This document shows, piece by piece, positions 26,001 to 32,746 of a stretch of 54,537 bases of DNA. The notes under the pieces are model-generated. The model was not told the DNA's origin. It saw only the letters and a list, made by a program, of their open reading frames with translations, and made no database searches. Position numbers and translations under genes: made by a program. The stretch is taken from assembly GCA_959604655.1 (NCBI GenBank), contig CAUHCL010000003.1, forward strand, positions 1 to 54,537, in the 5' to 3' direction. Within the stretch, counting starts at the first letter, position 1. Every line of letters starts with the position of its first letter. The stretch comes from an uncultured Alistipes sp. Lineage in GTDB: Bacteria; Bacteroidota; Bacteroidia; Bacteroidales; Rikenellaceae.

Positions 26001-26128
26001 ACCTGTGCTTCGATCTGGTTCAGCAGGGTCTGGGCTGCATCAACTCGTGGGGATACACCCCTCTGCCGCAGTACATGGTGGATTACAAAGACTACACCTT
26101 CAACTTCATAATCTCGCCTATCCGATAA
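23036..26128 (+). CDS. Exported GH2 beta-galactosidase
   Basis: 1030 residues, typical of LacZ-type GH2 enzymes. A signal peptide (~1-20, ASAMHAQ) makes it periplasmic. The sugar-binding domain (~60-220) and two immunoglobulin-like domains flank the catalytic TIM barrel, which has VLDEGNIESHG, the acid/base Glu469 in SMGNEAG and the nucleophile Glu532 in QCEYAHAMGN. The C-terminal beta-sandwich (~740-1029) begins near WRISFDREGF, with FWRAPTENDLG. It cleaves terminal beta-galactose from lactose or host/plant glycans. ATG occurs twice in tandem at the start (23036 and 23039). A strong terminator follows. Confidence 0.95.
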   Translation: MMKRLSVLLLTTLAASAMHAQTFTEWHDAEVNQINRAPMHATYKIFETADAAAGKYCDKCNNPYRLSLNGTWQFNWVENADQRPTDFFRTDYNDAAWGTMEVPAMWEMNGYGDPIYVNVGYAWRNNFRNDPPNVPVEQNHVGSYRRTVDIPADWSGRDIFLNIGAAVSNVYVWVNGKFVGYSEDSHLGASFDITKFVTTGENLIALQIFRWCDGSYLEDQDLWRLSGISRDVDLTARPKARLTDLKATPVLDAEYKDAVMEIDMDFTSGVKSADVKLLDKQGAVVAEGTAAPKNGKAHLSLEVKNPAKWTAETPELYKLTVAVNDGRGVTEAVAQRVGFRSSEIRDGQLLVNGKPVLIKGANRHEVDPQKGFVLPRERMIQDIRLMKEFNVNAVRTCHYPDTPEWYDLCDEYGIYVLDEGNIESHGMGYGDQTLAKNPIYAKAHLERDSRMVLRDKNHPSIIIWSMGNEAGMGPNFEACYRWIRDYDPSRPIHYEQAMHTEFSDIMCPMYADYNWCENYLKNSPKKPLIQCEYAHAMGNSLGGFKEYWDLIRKYDRYQGGFIWDFVDQGFTRYEKDGKVSFTYGGDYNNYDATDNSFNCNGFIAPDRTPQAQAYEVRRQYQSIWTTPVDLAAAKVEVYNENFFTSLAPYALEWELVQNGKVTKAGRMENLDVAPQQRKEIVLGYTSADICPEADEVLVNVRYVLKEKQPLLDIGYVVAENQMSLRDYDTAKAFAMKESARPVTVTKFEKCTEVEGYDWRISFDREGFINEMVYGQMSLMAEGSSLRPNFWRAPTENDLGAHLQDRFAAWRNPRMNLRGFDAKIEEGVAVVKADYEMPQVKAAMTITYTINGEGQIKVSQAMTADKEAKVSGMFRFGMRMELPARFNMLEYYGRGGVENYSDRKSCANIGIYNETVAEQYNERYVRPQESGTRSDLRYFNVVDTAGAGLGIVAENAFSASAIPYSIESMDVSVGAPQRHSGDLKADGKTYLCFDLVQQGLGCINSWGYTPLPQYMVDYKDYTFNFIISPIR

Positions 26129-26150
26129 AACAGCGAGTGAAAAAACCAAG

Positions 26151-26198
26151 CATCGGCGGTTCGATCTGAGATCGGACCGCCGATGTTCGTTTTATTTA
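26151..26198 (+). terminator. Terminator after the beta-galactosidase gene
   Basis: CATCGGCGGTTCGATC (26151-26166) pairs with GATCGGACCGCCGATG (26170-26185) with one mismatch, followed by TTCGTTTTATTT. Confidence 0.9.
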
Positions 26199-26232
26199 CC
26201 GCCGCAAAATCAAATTCCTATCGGAAAGCGGG

Positions 26233-26291
26233 TCGCAGCCTGCGGAGAGAGCAAACGGCGAGGCTGCGGCTCGCGCGGCTCTTCGAGCCGC
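26233..26291 (-). repeat. Intergenic repeat module A, reverse copy with internal deletion
   Basis: It reads GTCGCAGCCTGCGGAG, then CGAGGCTGCGGCTCGC, ending in hairpin GCGGCTC-TTC-GAGCCGC (26275-26291). Relative to 42226-42303 a GC-rich block of about 12 bases is missing. It sits between the beta-galactosidase terminator and the 3' end of the GNAT gene. Confidence 0.7.
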
Positions 26292-26328
26292 AATCGTTAA
26301 AGCACCGTTGTCGTTATGTGCAGCCTGC

Positions 26329-26862
26329 CTATTCGAAAAAAGCGTCGGGATAACGTACCGTTCCCCGCACACCCTTGAGCGCATCGTAACGCAGTTCTAT
26401 GGCCATGCAGCACTCCGACGGAGCGTCGAACGGAAATTCTATGCCGTAATCGGCGGCCCGACGATAGCCGAAGCGGGGATAATAATCCTCATGTCCCAGC
26501 AGCACGGCAGAGCCGTAGCCGAGTGCGACGGCGGCACGATGCGCGGCGGCGATCAACGCACCGCCGACTCCCCGCCGCTGAAACTCGGGAGCGACGGCAA
26601 GCGGCGCGACACCCAATGAAACGGCAACGCCGCTGTCGGATACGATCTCCACCTCCGTAAGCAGGATGTATCCTACCACCCTGCCGTCGGCGCTCTCCGC
26701 CACTAACGAAAGCTGCGGGACGAAGGCTGCCGATCCGTGCAGCCGTTCGACCAGATACTGTTCGCGGTGATCGCTCTCGGGCACATTCCCGAATGCCGAT
26801 TCCACCAGTTCGAATATTGTCGGGCGATCCTCCGCCCGCGACTGTCTGATATTGAAGTTCAT
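26329..26862 (-). CDS. GNAT-family N-acetyltransferase
   Basis: 177 residues. The acetyl-CoA-binding motif A reads LAVAPEFQRRGVGGALIAAA (~87-106), followed by VLLGHEDYYPRFGYRRA, a typical GNAT C-terminal signature. The N-terminal region (IRQSRAEDRPTIFELVESAF) is standard for the family. It would acetylate a small amine or protein N-terminus; the acceptor is unknown. It is isolated, convergent with the beta-galactosidase gene, and its upstream region is filled with repeats. Confidence 0.85.
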   Translation of the reverse strand: MNFNIRQSRAEDRPTIFELVESAFGNVPESDHREQYLVERLHGSAAFVPQLSLVAESADGRVVGYILLTEVEIVSDSGVAVSLGVAPLAVAPEFQRRGVGGALIAAAHRAAVALGYGSAVLLGHEDYYPRFGYRRAADYGIEFPFDAPSECCMAIELRYDALKGVRGTVRYPDAFFE

Positions 26863-27002
26863 GTTATGCCGAATTAAATTATGTTGCCAATACTACGACA
26901 GCCGTCTCGCTATTCTTTGCACTCGGCGGCATGCCGTTTTTTTGTTGTCGGACCGCGATGCGAGCGCCCGCGAACAACAGCAGGATTCCGCAGGGCAAAC
27001 TG

Positions 27003-27073
27003 CGCCGCGAAGCGGCGTTATCTTCGGCGGCTCGCACCTTCGGTGCGCCCCCCCCCGCAGCCGCCGAAGATAA
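27003..27073. repeat. Intergenic repeat module C, copy 1
   Basis: Hairpin CGCCGC-GAA-GCGGCG (27003-27017) is followed by a nested structure. Outer arms TTATCTTCGGCGGCT (27018-27032) and AGCCGCCGAAGATAA (27059-27073) are perfectly complementary. An inner hairpin CGCACC-TTC-GGTGCG (27033-27047) is followed by nine C. Confidence 0.8.
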
Positions 27074-27139
27074 ATGCCACACATGCCCCCATCGGCGAAC
27101 AGCATCCTACACACCGAGTGCCATCCTATCATGATACCT

Positions 27140-27287
27140 GCGACTCTTCAGAGTCGCACGGGCCGCAGCCTCGCGGCTCGGTGGCATGACGCTGTTCGCC
27201 GACGGCGGCAGGACGCAAACAAGCGTAAAGCGGGTTTGCAGTCCGCCGCAGTGGGGCGGCGGCGAACTGCACGGTTCCAGGAACCGT
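27140..27287 (+). repeat. Composite intergenic repeat, modules A and B joined
   Basis: The 5' hairpin GCGACTC-TTCA-GAGTCGC (27140-27157) is followed by a short A segment (GGGCCGCAGCCTCG). Module B follows: GCTGTTCGCCGACGGCGG (27191), then the 33-base block at 27238-27270. It closes with hairpin ACGGTTC/GAACCGT (27271-27287). It appears to be the most complete copy, with a different hairpin at each end. Confidence 0.75.
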
Positions 27288-27481
27288 AAATCATTTCGTT
27301 CGGGAGCGCACCAAATATACGTCAATTTCGGTAATCGCAGGCTCCGGACACGCAGCACAGTCGCGGCGCGGCACTTCGGAACGTAGGGATGCGCAGTCAT
27401 GCCCGCAGTCACGGTTTGGTACGGAAAATGATATTTCCAAGAAGCGGATATGATTCATGAATCCGTTTTTAATTTCCGAAG

Positions 27482-27985
27482 ATGATACTTTTACTGTTAC
27501 TGCTGATGTTCATAGCCGTGTGCGTCTACGGAGCGGGGCGCGACAATATCGACCGCCGCACGCTGCCCACGTTCTCGTTGCAGCGTTTCATGGGCCGATG
27601 GTACGAGATAGCGCGCTTCGACCACGCCTTCGAACGCGGCATGCGCCGAGTGACGGCCGAATACATCCTCTCGGCCGACGGCTCGGTGGAGGTGCTGAAC
27701 AGCGGAATACGCGGCAGCCGCCGTCTGACGGTACGCGGCCGTGCCAAGACGACGCGTCAGGGCGGACGGCTGCGGGTATCGTTTTTCTGGATCTTCTATT
27801 CCGACTACAATATTCTGGAGATGGCCCCCGACGGCCGATGGGCTTTGGTGGGCAGCCGCTCGCCGCGCTATCTGTGGATACTCGCGCGCACGCCGTCGTT
27901 GCCCGAAGCCGAGTTGAAGCATATAGTGTCGCTGGCCGAGCAGCGCGGCTACGACACCGATAATCTCATATACGTGGAGCAATAG
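27482..27985 (+). CDS. Lipocalin family protein (Blc-like)
   Basis: 167 residues. FMGRWYEIARFDHAFERGM (~35-53) is the first lipocalin structural motif (GxW); VTAEYILSADGSVEVLNSG and NILEMAPDGRWALVGSRSPRYLWILART match the remaining Blc-type barrel. The N-terminal hydrophobic segment (~1-14) is a signal peptide or anchor. A cysteine at 14 (FIAVC) is a poor lipobox because valine precedes it. It would carry lipids or hydrophobic molecules in the periplasm or at a membrane. It is convergent with the next gene, with a 2-base gap. Confidence 0.87.
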   Translation: MILLLLLLMFIAVCVYGAGRDNIDRRTLPTFSLQRFMGRWYEIARFDHAFERGMRRVTAEYILSADGSVEVLNSGIRGSRRLTVRGRAKTTRQGGRLRVSFFWIFYSDYNILEMAPDGRWALVGSRSPRYLWILARTPSLPEAELKHIVSLAEQRGYDTDNLIYVEQ

Positions 27986-27987
27986 CC

Positions 27988-28842
27988 CTATCGCAGCCTG
28001 AAGCGGTAGATGCGGTTATGGCGCGGCTCGCCCGTGGTGTGGAACGACATGTAGAGCCGCCGCCCTTTCGCCGCCAGCCCCTCGGGCTCGTACTCGATGG
28101 AGTTGAGATCGACGATGCCGACCGATCGGGCCGTGACGATATCCACTATGTGCAGCCGCCTGTCGCGCGACGGCACCCCGTCGGGCAGATAGAGCAGGCG
28201 GCCGCGGATCACGCTGCCCTGCGGTATGGTCACATCACCCACGGGGATACTGCCGAGGCAATCCTCGGGACGCAGATGCACCTCGCCGCGGGCATCCGAA
28301 TCGGCCAGGCGCGGCAGGCGGAAGCGTTTGAACATCCTGATTTTCCCTATGGTGCAATAGATGTATATCATGCGGTTGGGCGCATCGACGCACCAGTCCA
28401 TCGGCCCCGTGCATTCGTCGCCGTCGTAGCGGATGGTCTGCACGAGCCGCGACCCTTGGGTCGTCACGTCGTTCACGTAGCACGCGCGGCCGCCGCGACA
28501 CTCCGACACATAGAGCAGCGGGAACCGCGACCGACGGTCGTAGCGCTCGGCGCCGAACGATGCGTTGTTGCAGTGGCCCGTGTTGCCTTCGAGGCGGAAC
28601 GCACCGACGAATCGGCCGCGCCTGAGGTCGATCACCACGCACATGCCGCCGTCGTGAAGCGAAAAGGCGTAACGGCCGTGCATGGCGAAGCCCTGGGTGG
28701 TGCCCTCTACGACCACGGAGTCGGGAAGTATGTCGGCCGTATCCAGAATCGGACTCGCGGGAACCGCAACCACGCTCCCCTTCTGCGCCGCGGCCGTCGC
28801 CGCCGCAAAGATCATTGCCAGAAGTATTGCGCAGCGTCTCAT
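27988..28842 (-). CDS. Exported protein of unknown function, possible beta-propeller
   Basis: 284 residues with a signal peptide (ILLAMIFAAATAAAQ). I do not recognise the family. The body shows repeated beta-strand pairs of the form YAFSLHDGGMCVVIDLRRGRF, RLLYLPDGV and RRLHIVDIVTARSVGIVDL, suggestive of a propeller blade repeat. Cysteines are concentrated in its middle third (CRGGRACY, CTGPMDWCVD, IYCTIG, EDCLG). It overlaps the end of dxs by four bases, so it is translated from the same message; this looks like operon fusion rather than shared function. Confidence 0.6.
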   Translation of the reverse strand: MRRCAILLAMIFAAATAAAQKGSVVAVPASPILDTADILPDSVVVEGTTQGFAMHGRYAFSLHDGGMCVVIDLRRGRFVGAFRLEGNTGHCNNASFGAERYDRRSRFPLLYVSECRGGRACYVNDVTTQGSRLVQTIRYDGDECTGPMDWCVDAPNRMIYIYCTIGKIRMFKRFRLPRLADSDARGEVHLRPEDCLGSIPVGDVTIPQGSVIRGRLLYLPDGVPSRDRRLHIVDIVTARSVGIVDLNSIEYEPEGLAAKGRRLYMSFHTTGEPRHNRIYRFRLR

Positions 28843-30722
28843 GCGAGCATCTCTTTAGCGGTTCGCACGATCCCCTCCGCGTCGTATCCGCACATGGCGT
28901 AAAGCTGCGCGGGCGTGCCGTGGCCGACGAAACCGTCGGCGATGCCGAGGGTGCGGACGCTGATGCCGTACCCCTTGTCATTGAAATAATGTACGACCGC
29001 CTCGCCCACGCCGCCGCGCAGAACCCCGTCCTCGACGGTGATCGCCTTGCCGAAACGGCGGCCTACGCTATCCAGCAGCTCGGTATCGAGCGGTTTGGCG
29101 AAGCGCAGATCGTAGTGCGCCACGCTCACTCCGCACTCGGCTTCGATGCGCCGTATGGCCTCGGCGGCGAAGTTACCCGCAGTGCCTATGGTCAGGATCG
29201 CCAGATCGGCTCCGTCCTTCAGCATGCGGCCCTTGCCCGCGGGAACGGTCTCGAACCGACGGCCGCGCCACTCCGCGCCCGTGCCGCAGCCGCGGGGGTA
29301 GCGGATGGAGTATGGCGAGGGGGTGTTTACGGCGGTGTAGAGCATGTTGCGCAGCTCGGCCTCATCCATCGGCGCGGCGACCGTCATGTTGGGCACGCAC
29401 GAGAAGTAGGCCAGATCGAACGCGCCGTGGTGCGTCGCGCCGTCCTCGCCCACCAGTCCGCCGCGGTCGATGCAGAACGTCACGGGCAGGTTCTGCAACG
29501 CCACGTCGTGGATAACGTTGTCGTAGGCGCGTTGCATGAACGACGAGTAGATGTTGCACACGGGGTGCATGCCGCCCGCGGCCAGTCCCGCCGAGAATGT
29601 CACGGCGTGCCCCTCGGCGATGCCGACGTCGAAACAGCGTTCGGGCATGGCGTGCATCATGATGTTCATCGAACAGCCCGACGGCATGGCGGGGGTGATG
29701 CCCACTATGCGCTCGTCGGCCCGCGCCAGTTCGAGCAGGGTCTCGCCGAAGACGTCCTGATAACGCGCCGCGGCCGTTTTCGACGGCAGGCGCTCGCCCG
29801 TGTCGGGATTGAACCGCCCGGGGGCGTGCCATGCCGACTGGTCGTCCTCGGCAGGGGTGTAGCCCTTGCCCTTGGTGGTCATGACGTGCAGCAGTTTGGG
29901 CTCGCCGATATCCTTCAGGGCGGTGAGTATGCGCACCAGCTCCTCGATATTGTGGCCGTCGATCTGGCCGAAGTATCGGAAGTTGAGACTCTCGAAGAGG
30001 TTGCTGTTCTGCATCAGCCCCTGCTTCACGGCATTTCCCGCCTTCTGGCAGAAACGCAGCAGCGGCGGAATATGGGCGAAGAGCCTCCACAGACGGCGTT
30101 TGAAGCGGTTGTAGCGCTTCGATGTCGACACGCGCGTCAGGTAGCCCGTCAAGGCTCCCGTGGCTCGGTCGATGGCCATGTCGTTGTCGTTGAGAATGAC
30201 CAGTATGTCGCTCTTCTTGTCGGCTCCCGCGTTGTTCAGCCCCTCGAACGCCAGACCGCCCGTCATGGCGCCGTCGCCTATGACGGCCACCACGCGTCTC
30301 TTCTCGCCGCGCAGCTCGGCGGCCTTGGCGAGTCCGTATGCGGCCGATATCGAGGTCGATGAGTGGCCCGCGCCGAACGAGTCGTACTCGCTCTCGGCCA
30401 TGCGCGGGAAACCGCTGATGCCGCCCAACTTGCGGTTGGTGGGGAACAGGTCGCGGCGCCCCGTGATTATCTTGTGGGCGTAGGCCTGATGGCCCACGTC
30501 CCACACGAGCTTGTCGTGCGGGGTGTCGTAAACGTAATGTATGGCTACGGTCAGCTCCACCGCGCCGAGGCTCGATGCCAGGTGGCCCGGGTTCTTCGAA
30601 CACTCCTCGATTATGTACTGACGCAGTTCGCGGCAGTAGCGCGGCAGCTGCGCAACGGAGAGCCGCTTCAGATCGGAGGGCGAGTCGACCTTGTAGAGCA
30701 GGTCGTAATCTATATGATCCAT
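28839..30722 (-). CDS. dxs: 1-deoxy-D-xylulose-5-phosphate synthase
   Basis: 627 residues, normal size. It condenses pyruvate and glyceraldehyde 3-phosphate using thiamine diphosphate to make DXP, feeding isoprenoids, thiamine and pyridoxal phosphate. Motifs: WDVGHQAYAHKIITGR, GHSSTSISAAYGLA, VVAVIGDGAMTGGLAFEGLN (ThDP/Mg site), LNDNDMAID, then the transketolase pyrimidine and C-terminal domains (GCSMNIMMHAMPERCFDVGI, EDGVLRGGVGEAV). It is preceded after 34 bases by the radical SAM gene. Confidence 0.96.
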   Translation of the reverse strand: MDHIDYDLLYKVDSPSDLKRLSVAQLPRYCRELRQYIIEECSKNPGHLASSLGAVELTVAIHYVYDTPHDKLVWDVGHQAYAHKIITGRRDLFPTNRKLGGISGFPRMAESEYDSFGAGHSSTSISAAYGLAKAAELRGEKRRVVAVIGDGAMTGGLAFEGLNNAGADKKSDILVILNDNDMAIDRATGALTGYLTRVSTSKRYNRFKRRLWRLFAHIPPLLRFCQKAGNAVKQGLMQNSNLFESLNFRYFGQIDGHNIEELVRILTALKDIGEPKLLHVMTTKGKGYTPAEDDQSAWHAPGRFNPDTGERLPSKTAAARYQDVFGETLLELARADERIVGITPAMPSGCSMNIMMHAMPERCFDVGIAEGHAVTFSAGLAAGGMHPVCNIYSSFMQRAYDNVIHDVALQNLPVTFCIDRGGLVGEDGATHHGAFDLAYFSCVPNMTVAAPMDEAELRNMLYTAVNTPSPYSIRYPRGCGTGAEWRGRRFETVPAGKGRMLKDGADLAILTIGTAGNFAAEAIRRIEAECGVSVAHYDLRFAKPLDTELLDSVGRRFGKAITVEDGVLRGGVGEAVVHYFNDKGYGISVRTLGIADGFVGHGTPAQLYAMCGYDAEGIVRTAKEMLA

Positions 30723-30756
30723 GCTATATCGAATTATAATTCACTATGGCCGCCCA

Positions 30757-31527
30757 TTATGCGACCGAACAGGGTATGCCCGCGGCCTCGACGCGTCGGG
30801 CTATCGCCTCCAGCTCGGCCCGCGGCACCTTCTCCAGCGTTTGGCACGGCGTGTCGCGGTCGAGCGAATAGACCATGACCTGACGCGGCGCGATCTCGCA
30901 CACCAGACGCAGCCAGGCATCGACCTCGCGGTCGGTCGTGTTGTCCACCGTGCGGCCGTCGCAGGTGCCCCGCAGAAACATGGTCTGTATTATCAGCCGT
31001 CCCTCGAACAGCTTCATGAGCTCCACCGTGCGCGCCACTGTATAGTTGCCCGCGGGCTTGTTCACCGTGCGCACCGTCTCGTCGAAAGCCGAATCGAGCT
31101 TGAGGATGTTGTTGTCGACCCTGAGAAGCGCGCGCCGCACATCCTCGCGGCCGATCTGCGTGGCGTTGCTCAGCACCGACACCTTGGCCGAGGGGCAGAG
31201 CTTATCGCGCAGGGCGATGGTGTCGTCTATCACCCCCTCGAAATCGGGATGGAGGGTCGGCTCGCCGTTGCCCGCGAAAGTGATGACGTCGGGCGGTGTA
31301 CCCTCGCCGACCATGGCGGCCAGCTTGGCGGCCAGCAGCTCGCGCACATCCTCGCGGCGGTTGAAGCGGCGCTGCCCGCGGTGGTCGGCGTTCCAGCCGC
31401 ATTCGCAGTATATGCAGTCGAAGCTGCACAGTTTGGAATCGGCGGGGAGCAGATTCACCCCCAGCGAGAGGCCGAGACGCCGCGAGCGGACGGGGCCGAA
31501 TATTATGTCGTCGAATAACGATGTCAT
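30757..31527 (-). CDS. Radical SAM enzyme
   Basis: 256 residues. The [4Fe-4S]/SAM motif is Cys-x3-Cys-x2-Cys in LCSFDCIYCECGW (~33-45), followed by FAGNGEPTLHPDF, the GEP motif contacting SAM. VSVLSNATQ and IIQTMFLRGTCDG follow. It lacks extra cluster-binding C-terminal cysteines of the maturase type and has the compact COG0731-like layout. The reaction is unknown. It lies 13 bases after the AraC gene stop and just before dxs. Confidence 0.83.
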   Translation of the reverse strand: MTSLFDDIIFGPVRSRRLGLSLGVNLLPADSKLCSFDCIYCECGWNADHRGQRRFNRREDVRELLAAKLAAMVGEGTPPDVITFAGNGEPTLHPDFEGVIDDTIALRDKLCPSAKVSVLSNATQIGREDVRRALLRVDNNILKLDSAFDETVRTVNKPAGNYTVARTVELMKLFEGRLIIQTMFLRGTCDGRTVDNTTDREVDAWLRLVCEIAPRQVMVYSLDRDTPCQTLEKVPRAELEAIARRVEAAGIPCSVA

Positions 31528-31540
31528 ACCGTTGGTCGTT

Positions 31541-32386
31541 TTATTGTTTCGAGCGTCGGAACTCCTTGGGCGTCATACCCGTGTGCCGCAGGAAGTATTG
31601 GCCGAAGAACGAAGGGTTGGGAAAATTCAGTTTGTTGGATATCTGCTGCACCGTCAGGCGCGTGCCCGTGAGCAGCGACTTGGCGTTGAGTATGGCCGTG
31701 TGCGTGATCCAGCTGGTGGCGTTGCGGCCCGATATCTGACGCGTTATGATGGTGAGATACTTGGGCGTTATGCACAGCTTGTCGGCATAGTACTGCACCT
31801 CGCGCGAGGCGGTGATGTCGGTGGCCAGCAGCGAGAGGAACTTGCGGAACAGCACGTCCTGACGCGTGCAGGGCTGGCGCTTCACGGGCACGTAACGGGC
31901 GTATATGCCCGCCAGTTCGTAGCAGAGCAGCATGAGCATCTGGGCATTGATCTGCTTGTGGAACGGATGGTCGGTACGCATGTCCTTGTCGTGCATCATC
32001 TTGCACACCTGCATGACGGTGTGCGTCTGCTCGTCGCTGAGCACCATGCACGGGTTGTCGCGCATGACTATGTAGATCGAGTTGGCCGACGGGATGTTGA
32101 TCTCGCGGATGAAGTCGATGTCGATGGCCAGCGTGTAGCCGCGGAAGTTGTCGCTCGTGCCGAACGACTGTATGATGGTCCCGGGAAACGCCACGCACAT
32201 GGTGTTGGGACAGAGGCGGTACTTGTGCTCGTTTATGATCACGTCGCCCTCGCCGTCGAGGCAGATGAATATGCCGCCCGTGTGCAGCACGTGGGGCAGG
32301 TTTTCCTCGTTCAACAGCAGGTCGTAATCCTTGCGGTCGATATATCTGAACGGCGCGGCGTCGGGTATGTCGATTGATTTGTTCAT
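31541..32386 (-). CDS. AraC-family transcriptional regulator
   Basis: 281 residues from the ATG at 32386; a TTG-started extension to 32401 is unlikely. The N-terminal half (~15-160) has the cupin-type sensory layout (HTGGIFICLDGEGDVIINEH). The C-terminal ~100 residues hold two helix-turn-helix motifs: VQYYADKLCITPKYLTIITR and VQQISNKLNFPNPSFFGQYF, ending HTGMTPKEFRR, the AraC signature. It is first in a run with the radical SAM gene and dxs. Its ligand is unknown. Confidence 0.92.
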   Translation of the reverse strand: MNKSIDIPDAAPFRYIDRKDYDLLLNEENLPHVLHTGGIFICLDGEGDVIINEHKYRLCPNTMCVAFPGTIIQSFGTSDNFRGYTLAIDIDFIREINIPSANSIYIVMRDNPCMVLSDEQTHTVMQVCKMMHDKDMRTDHPFHKQINAQMLMLLCYELAGIYARYVPVKRQPCTRQDVLFRKFLSLLATDITASREVQYYADKLCITPKYLTIITRQISGRNATSWITHTAILNAKSLLTGTRLTVQQISNKLNFPNPSFFGQYFLRHTGMTPKEFRRSKQ

Positions 32387-32427
32387 GGCAGTGGCGGACA
32401 AAGCTCATTCCGCGATAATAGTCGGTG

Positions 32428-32435
32428 CAAATATA
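32428..32435 (-). promoter_or_regulatory. -7 box upstream of the AraC gene
   Basis: On the minus strand 32435-32428 reads TATATTTG, a full match. No TTTG is found 19-21 bases upstream. The start codon is ~42 bases away. Confidence 0.5.
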
Positions 32436-32606
32436 CGAATAATTCGCGACATGGGATATTTTTCGCCGCTCGGCGGCAGAAAAAAGCATCGCCGAGTGGC
32501 CGAATAGGACATTGACGAAGGGCGGCAGCAGCGTCGCGGCAGCACGGCGATGAATAATTATTCCGATAAATTGCGTCGTTGCGGGGTGGCGTTAAGGATA
32601 AAATCA

Positions 32607-32614
32607 TATCTTTG
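32607..32614 (+). promoter_or_regulatory. -7 box of asnB
   Basis: TATCTTTG is a full match to TAnnTTTG. There is no -33 TTTG at the normal spacing. A second match, TAAATTTG at 32732-32739, is too close to the ATG to be the promoter. Confidence 0.5.
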
Positions 32615-32746
32615 CAAATGACAAACTCCGCTCGCGCGGAGTGCGTTGCGGCGGTCGGAGTGACGGCGGCCGAAGGCGGGCGGATGGCACCGATCGTACA
32701 GCACACCCGCACCCCGATTGCATCAATTGTCTAAATTTGAATATTT

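Larger units (their letters stand above)
26863..27481. other. 619-base intergenic region dense in repeat modules
   Basis: No gene found; small ORFs here are palindromic repeat sequence. It contains module C (27003-27073), then a full A-plus-B composite (27140-27287), and a minus-strand -7-like box TATATTTG at 27319-27312. It separates the divergent GNAT and lipocalin genes, so it must also hold both promoters, which I cannot place. Confidence 0.6.
32387..32746. other. Divergent promoter region between AraC and asnB
   Basis: 360 bases. Minus -7 box at 32428-32435, plus -7 box at 32607-32614, and a hairpin CTCCGC-TCGC-GCGGAG (32626-32641) right after the plus start site, giving asnB a leader of ~125 nt. 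I see no gene. A GGAGTGACGGCGGCC stretch near 32656 only faintly recalls repeat module B. Confidence 0.55.

Noticed and set aside
23060..26149. Open frame of ~1029 codons on the minus strand opposite the beta-galactosidase
   Set aside because: GC-rich codon use leaves antisense frames open. No recognisable domain, and the plus-strand GH2 enzyme explains the sequence fully.
26881..27289. Several short ORFs between GNAT and lipocalin
   Set aside because: They translate repeat modules; Arg/Pro-rich and not conserved in type.
32732..32739. TAAATTTG as asnB promoter
   Set aside because: It lies only seven bases from the ATG, leaving no room for a leader; the box at 32607 is better placed.
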